From Palsa-504 sp963753195 (GTDB lineage: Bacteria; Actinomycetota; Actinomycetes; Streptosporangiales; Streptosporangiaceae): a stretch of 64,000 nt of DNA. Below the pieces are notes generated by a model. That model was not told the DNA's origin. It searched no databases and was given only the letters and a program-made list of their open reading frames with translations. The position numbers were made by a program, and so were the translations under genes. Positions 52,618 to 61,462 of the stretch are shown piece by piece (within the stretch, counting starts at the first letter, position 1; each line of letters begins with the position of its first letter). The stretch lies in the NCBI GenBank assembly GCA_963753195.1, contig CAVWBH010000007.1, positions 662,373 to 726,372 on the forward strand. Reading direction: 5' to 3'.

Positions 52618-52722
52618 CGATCCCGGGACTGGCACAGACATAAGCCGAATCGTAGGGTGGGTCAGATAACTGCGCCAGATCGGCATCCCGCTGCTCAGGG
52701 TGCCAGCGGAGGCGGGTGTCAC

Positions 52723-54003
52723 ATGGTCCAGACGGCAGGCCCGGCGGTCACGGGAGTAGCGCAGATCGGCGGCCCAAGCGGTGTCCTTACCGAGCACGAG
52801 ATCCGGGCTTTCGTGCGCGATCGGCTCGATGCGGCGCATCTGGCCGGGCGCAGCGTATGTGTGCTGGTGCCGGACGGTACCCGCAGCTGCCCGCTGCCGC
52901 TGCTGGTATCGGCGATCCACGACGTGCTGCACGGGCGCGTCAGCCGCCTCACCGTCCTGGTCGCCCTCGGCACCCACGCCGCGATGAGCGACCGGGCCCT
53001 GGCGGCGCATCTCGGCTACGAGGCCGGTGTCCTGGCCGACCGCTATCCGTCCATGACCGTGCTAAACCACGCCTGGTGGGATCGTTCCGAGTTTGCCGAG
53101 GTCGGAACGATCAGTGCCGACCGGATCGCCCAGCTGTCCAACGGCATGCTGCACGACGCTGCCCGGGTGCGTATCAACCGCGCCGTGGTCGAACATGACG
53201 TCACGATCATTGTGGGCCCGGTGTTCCCGCATGAGGTCGTGGGCTTCTCCGGCGGCAACAAGTACCTGTTTCCAGGCGTCTCGGGCGGGGAACTCATCGA
53301 CCTGTCGCACTGGCTGGGCGCGCTGATCACGAGCGCGACGATCATCGGCACCCGGGGTATCACTCCGGTCCGTGCCCTCATCGACGAGGCCGCGTCGATG
53401 GTCCCTGGCGAACGGCTCGCATTCTGCATGGTGACGAAATCCGGCACGCGAGACCTGCATGCCCTGACCTTTGCCGAGCCGTCAGCAGCTTGGGCGGCAG
53501 CGGCGGATGTGTCTGCCGAAACACACATTCGCTACCTCAACGCCCCGGTGCGCCGGGTGCTGTCGCTGATCCCGGCTAAATACGACGACATGTGGACCGG
53601 CGCCAAGGGCTTCTACAAGGTGGAGCCAATTGTGGCCGACGGCGGGCAGGTCGTGCTTTATGCCCCGCATATCCACGACATCGCGACAACCCACCCGGCG
53701 ATAGCGCAGATCGGTTATCACTGCCGGGACTACTTTGTCAAACAGTGGGACCGCTTCAAGGATCAGCGCTGGGGCGACCTCGCCCACTCCACGCATCTGC
53801 GTGGAGCAGGAACCTACGACGAGGCCAATGGCGAACGCGACCGGGTCACGGTCACCCTCGCCACCGGCATCCCCGAGGACGTCACCCGCGCGATCAACCT
53901 CGACTACCTCGACCCGGCGGACGTGGATCCCGCTGCGTGGGCGGCAGAGCCGGACACGCTCGTCGTGCCTGATGCGGGCGAGGACCTTTACCGCCTGCGA
54001 TGA
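52723..54003 (+). CDS. LarA-like (lactate racemase N-domain/DUF2088) protein
   Basis: 426 residues from ATG 52723, with GGAGG 10 nt upstream. Blocks: VCVLVPDGTRSCPLPLLVSA, VALGTHAAMSD with a likely cofactor-contact histidine, then VGPVFPHEVVGFSGGNKYLF and PGVSG, the SGG-x-K-x-x-x-PG signature of LarA, and HHxD-like residues later. LarA enzymes use a nickel-pincer nucleotide to racemise or epimerise 2-hydroxy acids. Divergent from uxaC-uxuB by 105 bp, so a role on a sugar acid such as mannonate is the natural guess. No larB/C/E cofactor genes are visible. Confidence 0.88.
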   Translation: MVQTAGPAVTGVAQIGGPSGVLTEHEIRAFVRDRLDAAHLAGRSVCVLVPDGTRSCPLPLLVSAIHDVLHGRVSRLTVLVALGTHAAMSDRALAAHLGYEAGVLADRYPSMTVLNHAWWDRSEFAEVGTISADRIAQLSNGMLHDAARVRINRAVVEHDVTIIVGPVFPHEVVGFSGGNKYLFPGVSGGELIDLSHWLGALITSATIIGTRGITPVRALIDEAASMVPGERLAFCMVTKSGTRDLHALTFAEPSAAWAAAADVSAETHIRYLNAPVRRVLSLIPAKYDDMWTGAKGFYKVEPIVADGGQVVLYAPHIHDIATTHPAIAQIGYHCRDYFVKQWDRFKDQRWGDLAHSTHLRGAGTYDEANGERDRVTVTLATGIPEDVTRAINLDYLDPADVDPAAWAAEPDTLVVPDAGEDLYRLR

Positions 54004-54092
54004 ACCAGGCCGGTCCGGCAGTGCTGCTGGACCGGGCCAGTGAGCTAACTGAGGTCCGAATTGAGTCCGACGGTCACGAAATCCAGGACGGT

Positions 54093-54602
54093 TCAAGCAT
54101 GGACCCGGAGCTGATGTGAGGCAAAGTCCAGTTCCACGCGCCGTCCGGTCCCGGCGAGTAGCTGTCGCCACGCGCTGATGCCCTCGCTCACGGCTCGTTG
54201 CCAGTCAACCTCAGTGAATTGCGGAATCCGGGGCGCGGCAAGGTCGACGATCTGCTCGGCAAGATCGGGATCGACGATGCTCGCCCCGCTCAGATCCCGG
54301 TCCACAGCCGCATAGGCGACGCTAAGCGCCGAAATCGCGTATTCCCGGCCCAGATCATCGGATTCTGCGGGGTCGGGCGGTACCTCTGCAGCCAGGAACC
54401 GATCCGTGTTCGGCGACCAGCCCAGGATGACCGCGTGCGCCAGATGGAACACTTCGACGTAACGAAAGCCAAAGACGAGGCCTGGATGTTCCAATAGAGG
54501 GGTCGTCAGTGCCTTTCCGTCTCGCCAGAGTTGCACCCCGGATTCACCTCGGGGAGTCCGCACCTCGCAAAACTCGATAACGGCATTCTTTGGCGTGGTC
54601 AT
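54093..54602 (-). CDS. hypothetical protein
   Basis: 169 residues from ATG 54602, with AGGAG 8 nt upstream inside a tandem repeat. Acidic, no membrane segment: KNAVIEFCEVRTPRGESGVQ, then GLVFGFRYVEVFHLAHAVIL, then VDWQRAVSEGISAWRQLLAG. Looks folded alpha/beta. Not recognised. Convergent with the LarA-like gene. Confidence 0.65.
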   Translation of the reverse strand: MTTPKNAVIEFCEVRTPRGESGVQLWRDGKALTTPLLEHPGLVFGFRYVEVFHLAHAVILGWSPNTDRFLAAEVPPDPAESDDLGREYAISALSVAYAAVDRDLSGASIVDPDLAEQIVDLAAPRIPQFTEVDWQRAVSEGISAWRQLLAGTGRRVELDFASHQLRVHA

Positions 54603-54604
54603 CA

Positions 54605-54667
54605 ACCAGACTCCTATGCGGGGATCGTGTCACGAAACCAGACTCCCATGCGGGATCATGTCACGGA
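54605..54667 (-). repeat. two tandem 31-32-bp repeats directly upstream of a gene
   Basis: ACCAGACTCCTATGCGGGGA(TCGTGTCACGAA) at 54605-54636 is followed by ACCAGACTCCCATGCGGGAT(CATGTCACGGA) at 54637-54667. The first copy supplies the ribosome site of the gene at 54602. May be a duplicated operator or leader. The rest of 54668-54963 shows no gene. Confidence 0.7.
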
Positions 54668-54963
54668 CGGGCCCCTTCGAATTCCGTGATGCGCCTGATG
54701 CCGCGCGGAGCTCGTTTCGAAGGCAAGAACAGCCGCGTGGCTAGCCCGGCTGCGGGTTGATGAGCTGGGGCGGCGAATGACCTCTTCCGCCACAGTGACC
54801 TGGAGCCGACAGCGGCAACCGCGAGGCAAGGTTCCTCGGGAGCGGGAGGCTCCAGTGCGGCGAGCCTGAAGCAGGCCGACTTATCCGATCCGTCGCGTCA
54901 GCTGGCAGCACGGTCAAGGGCAAACTCCATGGTCAAGGCGATGTCGATCATGGAGATAAGTTG

Positions 54964-55112
54964 CGAGTCGCCCCTCGGACACATACGCAACGCTCTGATC
55001 TGTGGTTATACGCGTGCCGGTACCGGGCAGGCGAGCAATGCCGCAGGTCACAGCCATGGGGGTTCGAGTCCCTCTCTCGGACACGTGCTTACGGACATGC
55101 CGGTTGCCCATG
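54964..55112 (+). repeat. tRNA-3'-end-like dispersed repeat, copy 3
   Basis: CGAGTCGCCCCTCGGACACA, then the stem ATCTGTGG/CCGCAGGT in which two C-G pairs are replaced by G-U-type pairs, then GGGGGTTCGAGTCCCTCTCT followed by CGGACAC and CTTACGGACATGCC. Same orientation as copies 1 and 2. Stem pairing is preserved despite base changes. Confidence 0.8.
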
Positions 55113-55337
55113 CAAGTGCCCGAACCTTCCCGGTGTGAGCGATGGCTGTCTTAGACAGCGAACATCCGGTGGAATACCCGAGTGCGTGTCTGTCGCTCCA
55201 TGCTCTGCTGCGTGCTGCCCTTATGTGGCCGGGCCTGGCGCGTCAGGGCCGCGGGACGGCGGCGCCCGGCCCTCTCGCCGGGCGCCGCCGCTGGTCCTTC
55301 TGCCATCCTCGGGCGTGAGGAGGATTGCAGGGCTGGG

Positions 55338-56756
55338 TTAGGTTGGGATGGTCACCTTGGCGGGTTCTGGGTCGGCGGCGAGCTCGGGCTGCCGGGTTAC
55401 CACGGCCAGCGCGGTGATGGCTCCGACCAGGGAGAGTGCGGCCGCAACGGCCATGGCGGGCCGGAAGCCGTCGGTGACGCTGGCGGGTCATCCGAGGTGC
55501 CCGTTGGCGGCAAAGACCGAGCTGGCGATGGCAATCGCGAAGACGGCGCCGAAGCGCTGCATCATGTTGCTGATGCCTGATGCCCTCCCCATCTCGGATG
55601 GGGTGACGGCGCTCAGGACGGCGGCCGGCACCGCCGGCAGGGCCATCGAGATGCCAATACCGGCCGCGAGGAGGGCGAGCACCAGGGTCAGGGTGCTGGC
55701 TGCGGCCGAGGCGTTGAGGGCGACCCAGCCGAAGCCGAGCGCCTGCAGGAGCAGACCGGAGGCGATAACCGGCCGGCGTCCGATCCGGTCCGACAGCGCG
55801 CCGGCCATGGGTGAGATGAACATGGGGGTCGCGAACCAGGGCAGCAGCCGGACACCGGTGGCCAGCGGTGAGTAGCCCAGCGCGAACTGGAAATACTGGG
55901 CGACGAGGAAGCCGGCGGCGAAGACCGCGCCGGACATGAGGAACGCGGTCGCGTTTCCTGCTGCGAATGCCGGGATGCGCAGCAGCCGCAGGGGCAGCAT
56001 CGGCTCGTTTGCCCGGCTCTCCCAGAAGACGAAGGCGCCCAGCAGGGCTGCGCCGAGCGTCAGGCTGGCGATGATCTCGGCGCTGGCCCAGCCGGCCTGG
56101 CCCGCGCGGACGAGGCCCCAGACAAGGCAGACGACGCTGGCCGAGACGAGTGCGACTCCCGGCAGGTCGAGCCAGGCTGGGGCGCCGTGACTTTCCGGCA
56201 GGAGCCGCCGTGACAGCAGGCTCGCCGCTATTCCGATCGGCACGTTGACCCAGAAGATCCAGTGCCAGTCGAGCCCTTCGGTGACCGCGCCGCCGACCAG
56301 CGGGCCGATCGCGACGGCCAGGCCGGCGAGCCCGCCGCAGATGCCGATGATCGCGCCGCGCCGCTCGGCAGGAAATGCCCCCGTCAAGATGGTCAGGCTG
56401 AGCGGCAGGACAGCGGCGCCGCCAAGGCCCTGCACGGCACGCGCTGCGATCAGCGCGGACGCGGTGGGCGACAGGGCGCAGGCGGCTGAGGCGAGGGTGA
56501 ACAGCACCAGGCCCGCGGTGAAGACCTTGCGCCGGCCGAGCCGGTCGCCGAACGCGGCGGCGGTGATAATGCCGGCCGCGAACGCGACGCCGTAGGAGTT
56601 CACCGTCCACTGCGGGGTGGCCAGCCCGACATGCAGATCATGCTGTATCCGCGGCAGCGCCGTGATCACGACCAGCGAGTCCAGGACCACCATGAAGTAC
56701 GCCATCGAGGTCAGCCCGAGAGTCCAGCCGAGCCGAGGCTGCCGCGGCGCGGACAT
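55338..56756 (-). pseudogene. 14-TM MFS (EmrB/QacA-type) transporter with in-frame TGA
   Basis: Starts at ATG 56756. The first 422 codons are a normal MFS transporter: YFMVVLDSLVVITALPRIQH (motif D1-like), FGDRLGRRKVFTAG (motif A), ARAVQGLGGAAVLPLSLTIL (motif C region). At 55488-55490 a TGA interrupts. The same frame continues for 49 codons (DGFRPAMAVAAALSLVGAIT, then LAVVTRQPELAADPEPAKVT) to TAA at 55338, supplying the last membrane helix. A proton-driven drug exporter by family. Confidence 0.8.
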
Positions 56757-57177
56757 GCCTGGCCGCTACCAAACCACAAGCCGCCCGCCCGCCAGCGGAC
56801 TTCGACCCTACCCACCGGGCTCTGATACGCAGGTGTTCAGGATCCGGTTCCGATCCTCGTCACGGGCCAGTACGCTCGCCTCGCGCCCAGGGACAGACAG
56901 CCCGGTAGAGGCGGGACTTATGGCCCTGCGGTCCAGATGTTGGGTCTGTGATAGGCGAACGTTCATCTGTGCCGGGGTCCGGCTTGACGCCGACTCCACC
57001 GCAGCCCAGGCCAGGCTGGCCCGTCTCGCCCATCGCGCGACCCGCAATCCCGGAAGCCTTCCTGCCTGGCCGCCTTCATATCGACATCACGCCCGTTCAG
57101 CGCAGACCGCCTGGCGGCATCATCATCGTCTCGGCGATGATGGCGAGAACCGCTTGCTTGCTTCTGTCCACTGATGA
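56757..57177. other. intergenic, no gene seen
   Basis: About 420 bp between the MFS gene start and the end of the DUF899 gene. Small ORFs on both strands show no domain. Confidence 0.45.
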
Positions 57178-57996
57178 TCAGGTTTGGGTGCCGAGGTCGT
57201 CGGAGCGCCCTGCTTCCAGGCGCGGCCACTGTGCGATGGGCCGTCCGCCCGGCCACTCTGGCCACTCTGGCAACGGTGGCCAGGCGGGCGGGCCGGCGTC
57301 CGTTCGTGTGTAGGAGCATTGCTGTGGCCAGCCGGTGGGTGAGTCCTCCCACGGCTCCTGGCGTCCGTAGACGGTTAGGTCCATGAGTGCGTAGCTGTAG
57401 TCCATCGCCTCGACGCCGCGCATCGTGGTCCAGTAGGTCTCGAACACCGTCTCGCCCTCCCGCAGGTAGCACACCAGGTGCATCCGGCCGGGCCGTTTGG
57501 GCGGGGCCAGCAGCGCGCCGAGTGAGTCCTGGGCGGAATACCAGGGGATGTCCCAGCTCATGAAGTCGCGGTAGCGGGCACTCTCGGGATAGGGACCCTG
57601 GCAGAAGACGGCGTAGGTGATGTCCCGGGAGTGCAGGTAGGACAGCTCGGCAACCTGGGTGGTGTCCCAGGTGCAGCCTTCGCACTGCTCGGCCGCGGGA
57701 TGGCCGGTGTGCCACATGAAGTAGTAGGCGATAAGCTGCCGACGGCCCTCGAATGCCTCCAGCAGGCTGACCATCCCGTGCGGGCCGGTCAGCGGGGTCG
57801 CGGCATCCACCTCGACCATGGGCAGGCGGCGCCGGGCCGCAGCGATTGCGTCGCCTTCGCGGGTGTGCGCCTTCTCCCGGACCCGCAGCGCGTCCAGTTC
57901 GGCTTGGAAGGCAGCCCGGTCGACGGACGCGGGAAGGCTCGGCGCGCTGGCGGCGCCGGGCGCCGGCCCGCTGGGGTTTGCTGATTCATCATTCAT
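57178..57996 (-). CDS. DUF899 (thioredoxin-like) family protein
   Basis: 272 residues from ATG 57996, with AAAAGGAA upstream. Blocks: LDALRVREKAHTREGDAIAA, RRRLPMVEVD, then LIAYYFMWHTGHPAAEQCEG, and ITYAVFCQGPYPESARYRDF. DUF899 proteins have a thioredoxin fold and are often linked to ArsR-AHSA1 operons. The start overlaps the ArsR gene by 8 nt. Function unknown. Confidence 0.92.
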   Translation of the reverse strand: MNDESANPSGPAPGAASAPSLPASVDRAAFQAELDALRVREKAHTREGDAIAAARRRLPMVEVDAATPLTGPHGMVSLLEAFEGRRQLIAYYFMWHTGHPAAEQCEGCTWDTTQVAELSYLHSRDITYAVFCQGPYPESARYRDFMSWDIPWYSAQDSLGALLAPPKRPGRMHLVCYLREGETVFETYWTTMRGVEAMDYSYALMDLTVYGRQEPWEDSPTGWPQQCSYTRTDAGPPAWPPLPEWPEWPGGRPIAQWPRLEAGRSDDLGTQT

Positions 57997-58342
57997 GACG
58001 GTTCCTTTTGGTGTTTTCCGTGTGCGCCGTTTCGGCGAGTCGCTTGATCGTGGCCAAACGCCGGTCCCACTGGGCGGCGAGCTCGGCCATGGCCCGGGTG
58101 GCCTGGTCGAGCCGGCCGGCCTGAACTTGGTAGAGAACTTCCCGGCCCTGCTTGCGCCGGGCGACCAGCCCGGCTCGCTCCAGCACGGCCAGGTGCTTTG
58201 AGACGGCCTGGCGGGTGAACGGCACCCGCCAGGCCAGCCAGCTGGCGCTGACCTCGCCGTTGCTAACAAGCAGATCGAGCACCTGGCGGCGAGACGGGTC
58301 GGCGATGGCCGACCAGAGCTCGTCATCGGCCTGCGCCGTCAT
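57989..58342 (-). CDS. ArsR-family transcriptional regulator
   Basis: 117 residues from ATG 58342 (ATGA overlap with the AHSA1 gene). A complete winged helix: LWSAIADPSRRQVLDLLVSN, then WLAWRVPFTRQAVSKHLAVL, then ERAGLVARRKQGREVLYQV. No metal-binding cysteines, as in the SdpR/YgaV-like branch that accompanies AHSA1 genes. Likely to bind the four palindromes at 58880-59006. Confidence 0.93.
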   Translation of the reverse strand: MTAQADDELWSAIADPSRRQVLDLLVSNGEVSASWLAWRVPFTRQAVSKHLAVLERAGLVARRKQGREVLYQVQAGRLDQATRAMAELAAQWDRRLATIKRLAETAHTENTKRNRHE

Positions 58343-58785
58343 CGCCGCCGGGGTTCCGCTAGCACGCCCGCGAGGCGGTCCAGGAACTCGCCCCAGCCCT
58401 CCTGGTGCTCATCGGCGTAACGCTGTTTCTCCGCGTCGGGCCAGTCGCGCAGCTCGTGGCCGCTTTCGACTACGCGAAGACGGGTCCGCCCGTCGCCCTC
58501 CGACGTCAGCGTGAACTCCACCAGCATCGAGTTCCCGGCCGCCGGGTCCTGCTCGCGGGGGTGGTTCCAGCGGAACGAGAAGCGGTTTGGCGGATCGACA
58601 ATCTCCACCACGACCGGACCGCCCTGATCACCGAACTGCATGTATCCACGGGCGCCCGGCTCCACGACCAGGTCCACCCGGTCAGCGAACCACTGGCTCA
58701 TCTGATCAGGCTCGGTGATGGTGCGCCACACCACCTCTGGCGGCGCCTCGATCAGCACATCCCGGGCGATCGTGAGGCCTGGCAT
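58339..58785 (-). CDS. SRPBCC (AHSA1) domain protein
   Basis: 148 residues from ATG 58785, with GGGAG ~9 nt upstream. ATG 58818 would add 11. START-like fold: IARDVLIEAPPEVVWRTITE, DQMSQWFADRV, then FSFRWNHPREQD and LRVVESGHELRDW. A hydrophobic-ligand or chaperone-like domain. First gene of the AHSA1-ArsR-DUF899 operon. Confidence 0.92.
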   Translation of the reverse strand: MPGLTIARDVLIEAPPEVVWRTITEPDQMSQWFADRVDLVVEPGARGYMQFGDQGGPVVVEIVDPPNRFSFRWNHPREQDPAAGNSMLVEFTLTSEGDGRTRLRVVESGHELRDWPDAEKQRYADEHQEGWGEFLDRLAGVLAEPRRR

Positions 58786-58879
58786 CCCATCCGCTCCCTT
58801 CCCGCGCTCCGGGGCCATCACCGGCCGCCGGGGTCACCGCGGGGCGGCGCATACCGGGGACCGCCCCCACTTTGTATCT

Positions 58880-59006
58880 GCAACTAACGGTAGCACATTA
58901 AGGATAGGCGTGCAACCGGTGTTTGCAGGTTGACTGCCCGCCCCCGGTCATGCCAATCAGCAACCAGTGGTTGCATTTCCCGTAAATAAACGCTACCGTT
59001 GGTTGC
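58880..59006. promoter_or_regulatory. four 15-bp palindromic operator sites in a divergent promoter
   Basis: GCAACTAACGGTAGC (58880), GCAACCGGTGTTTGC (58912), GCAACCAGTGGTTGC (58960, a perfect palindrome) and GCTACCGTTGGTTGC (58992). Starts are 32, 48 and 32 bp apart, and sites 1 and 4 are mirror images. They lie between the AHSA1-ArsR-DUF899 operon and the hydrolase gene. Probably bound by the ArsR protein. Confidence 0.75.
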
Positions 59007-59027
59007 ACATTAAGAGGGAGGACAACC

Positions 59028-59849
59028 ATGAACAACGCGCTCCACGCCGAAAAGGGAGGGACCATCATGGCAACTGGCTCGCTGAACGTCGGCGGCGCCC
59101 GCCTGGCCTACAGCGACGAGGGGTCGGGGCCGATCGTGGTCTACGCGCACGGCCTTACCCAAAGCCGCGCCGCGGACCGTGCCCTCGGGCTGGTCGACTG
59201 GGCTGCCCTCACCGGCGGCGGGTTCCGGCTGATCTCCTACGACGCCCGCGGTCACGGCGAGTCTGAGGGAACCCCCGTCGCGGACACCTACCGGTGGGAG
59301 TCGCTGGCCGAGGATCTCCTGGCGATCATCGACCACTTCTCCCCCGCCGAGCCGGTCCACGCAGCGGGGATCTCCATGGGAACGGGGACCGTCCTGACCG
59401 CGCTCGCCAAGGCGCCCGGGCGGTTCGCGGGGGTGATGCTCGGCGCCCCCCCTACCGCGTGGGAGACCCGAGCAGCGCAACGCGCCCAGTACGAGCAGTT
59501 CGCGCAGCGCATCGAGCAGATGAGCCCCGGCCAGGCCGCCGCAATGTTCGCCCAGGCGCCGATCCCGCCGATCTTCGAGCACATTCCCGGCTACGGCGTT
59601 CCCACCCCCGCCCACCATCTGCTGCCGTCGCTGTTCCGCGGCGCGGGAGCCTCCGATCTGCCCAGCCCGCAGCGACTCGCCGACGTCCGGGTCCCGGCGC
59701 TCATCCTGGCCTGGGCCACCGACCCCGCTCACCCCATCGGCACGGCCGAACGCCTCGCCGAAATCCTTCCCGCCTCCACGCTCCACGTCTCGGACACGAC
59801 TGAGGACATCAGAACCTGGGCGGCGAGAGCAGCGGCATTCTTCGCCTGA
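59028..59849 (+). CDS. alpha/beta hydrolase
   Basis: 273 residues from ATG 59028 (AGAGGGAGG 7-8 nt upstream). ATG 59067 also has AGGGAGG and gives 260. The oxyanion region VVYAHGLTQSRAAD, the sheet ISYDARGHGES, the nucleophile elbow AAGISMGTGTVL with Ser, and VPALILAWATDPAHPIG follow. The late histidine appears in STLHVSDTTEDIRTW. Esterase or lactonase-like. It is divergent from, and probably co-regulated with, the ArsR operon. Confidence 0.9.
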   Translation: MNNALHAEKGGTIMATGSLNVGGARLAYSDEGSGPIVVYAHGLTQSRAADRALGLVDWAALTGGGFRLISYDARGHGESEGTPVADTYRWESLAEDLLAIIDHFSPAEPVHAAGISMGTGTVLTALAKAPGRFAGVMLGAPPTAWETRAAQRAQYEQFAQRIEQMSPGQAAAMFAQAPIPPIFEHIPGYGVPTPAHHLLPSLFRGAGASDLPSPQRLADVRVPALILAWATDPAHPIGTAERLAEILPASTLHVSDTTEDIRTWAARAAAFFA

Positions 59850-60035
59850 ATGCCAGCCACCGCCCGGGCGGCAGCCTGCCCTGAAGCTGGAAAATCTGCC
59901 CTCTTGCCGACATGGACGGCGCCCCGTGCAAACGAGCCCGACATCGGCCTGACCGCATCGTGACGACCGACAGCCAGCGACCTGGCCGCGATCGAGCCCG
60001 CACACGCGGCCTACTTCACGGCGAACGCGGAGATC

Positions 60036-60161
60036 CGCGATCGCCGCCGCCGGGCCATGATGGCCACCTTGCTGGTCTCCCTGGGCGTGCCCATGCTGCG
60101 GCACGGCGATGAGCTCGGCCACTCCCAGCAGGGCAACAACAACGCCTACTGCCAGGACAAC
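60036..60161 (+). pseudogene. glgX: glgX (glycogen debranching enzyme) fragment before the IS
   Basis: The frame reads DRRRRAMMATLLVSLGVPML then GDELGHSQQGNNNAYCQDN, a signature stretch of GlgX/TreX. The large upstream part of the gene is missing. 59850-60035 shows nothing recognisable. It resumes after the IS at 61463. Confidence 0.8.
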
Positions 60162-60192
60162 TGGAGTCCTACCGCTTTTGTAGACACTTCTA

Positions 60193-61125
60193 TTATGCTA
60201 CTAGCGCCATTCCTGCGTCAACTCCAAGCTCAAATTCGGATGGCGACAGATAACCCAGTCCCTTCTGAATCCGCTTACGGTTATAGTACACTTCCACATA
60301 TTCGAACGTCGCCTGCTTCACGTGCGCGACGTTCTTCCAGGCGTGCAGGTGGATGAGCTCTTTCTTGAACGTCGCGTTCCATGACTCAGCTGCCGCGTTG
60401 TCGAAGCATATCCCGGTGTGACCGACTGACGGTATGATTCCATTGGAAAGGCAGGCGTCGCGGAACGCCCGTCCCGTATACTGGCTGCCGCGATCGGAAT
60501 GGAATACCACTTCGCCGATCCCCGGATTACGGCTGGCCAGCGCCATGGCCAGCGCGCCGGTAACCAGTTCCTCGCGCATATGGTCAGCGACAGCCCAGCC
60601 GACCACCTTGCGTGAATACCCGTCGATTACCGTGGCCAGGTACGCCCATCCGGTCATCGTGAAAATGTAAGTAATATCTCCGTACCACAGCTGGTTCCTT
60701 GCTCCGGGCACGAAGTCGCGGCCGACGAGGTCGACCAGGCCGTCCTGGTTGGCCGTGTCCTGCACGGTGGTCACCTTGTACGGCCGCGGATGCACGCAGG
60801 CCAGGCCAGCGGCCCGCGCCAGCCGCCGCACCCGCCGCGGCCCGGCCCGGTGCCCGCGCCGGGCCAGCTCCCGGTGGATACGGTCAATACCGTACCTGCC
60901 CTCATTCTCGTCGTGGATTTCCACGATGAGCGCGGTCAGCTTCTCATCCCCGGCCACCCGCGCCGACGGGACGCGTTTCTTCCACGCATAATAACCTTGC
61001 CGGGTTACCTCCAGCATTCCGCACATGAATGTGACCGGGAACCTTTCCTCGCGTGGCTTGCGACCGTTCTCCTCCGCCATCCTGTCGATGAAGGCGAACT
61101 TTACTGATTCTCCTTCGCAAACCAC
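60193..61125 (-). CDS. IS3-family transposase orfB
   Basis: 310 residues. HTH_21 region (IVEIHDENEGRYGIDRIHRE), then the rve core with NQLWYGDITYIFT (D), VVFHSDRGSQYTG (D) and CFDNAAAESWNATFKKELIH (E). It overlaps orfA by 25 nt in the -1 frame and is normally made as a fusion. Confidence 0.93.
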   Translation of the reverse strand: MVCEGESVKFAFIDRMAEENGRKPREERFPVTFMCGMLEVTRQGYYAWKKRVPSARVAGDEKLTALIVEIHDENEGRYGIDRIHRELARRGHRAGPRRVRRLARAAGLACVHPRPYKVTTVQDTANQDGLVDLVGRDFVPGARNQLWYGDITYIFTMTGWAYLATVIDGYSRKVVGWAVADHMREELVTGALAMALASRNPGIGEVVFHSDRGSQYTGRAFRDACLSNGIIPSVGHTGICFDNAAAESWNATFKKELIHLHAWKNVAHVKQATFEYVEVYYNRKRIQKGLGYLSPSEFELGVDAGMALVA

Positions 61126-61424
61126 GCCGCAGCTTTTTTTAGGAAATCTCTTTCCATCCGCAGCCGGCGGTTCTCGTCCTCGAGCTCCTTCAGCCGCGCC
61201 CGCTCATCAATATCGAGAGGCTTATCCTTCACCTTCCCCGATGCTTTAGCCCTGCTCACCCAGCTCCCCAGCGTTCCCTCGTTTATACCCAGATCCCGGG
61301 CAATTTCCGCTATCGGACGGCCGGAGCTTATCACCAGCTCTACAGCCTCGTCCTTATATTCCTGGGTGTACTTCCTGCGCGCCTGTCCCACTTCCGGTTC
61401 TCTCCTCGTAGACCATCGTGCCAC
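61101..61424 (-). CDS. IS3-family transposase orfA, with -1 frameshift signal
   Basis: 107 residues. HTH (RKYTQEYKDEAVELVISSGR, then EIARDLGINEGTLGSWV) and a leucine zipper (LKELEDENRRLRMERDFLKK). The run of seven A on the minus strand at 61140-61134 followed by G gives the slippery heptamer AAAAAAG inside the orfA/orfB overlap, the usual programmed -1 site for OrfAB. Confidence 0.92.
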   Translation of the reverse strand: MARWSTRREPEVGQARRKYTQEYKDEAVELVISSGRPIAEIARDLGINEGTLGSWVSRAKASGKVKDKPLDIDERARLKELEDENRRLRMERDFLKKAAAWFAKENQ

Positions 61425-61462
61425 TTCGGACTGTGTCTACGAAACCGGTCGGGGTCCACAAC

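Larger units (their letters stand above)
60162..61458 (-). mobile_element. IS3-family insertion sequence
   Basis: 1297 bp. 26-bp terminal repeats with 21 matches (TGGAGTCCTACCGCTTTTGT on the left; the complement of the right end begins TGGACCCCGACCGGTTTCGT; both end AGACAC). Target duplication CAAC at 60158-60161 and 61459-61462. Encodes intact orfA and orfB with a slippery site. Inserted into glgX. Confidence 0.9.
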
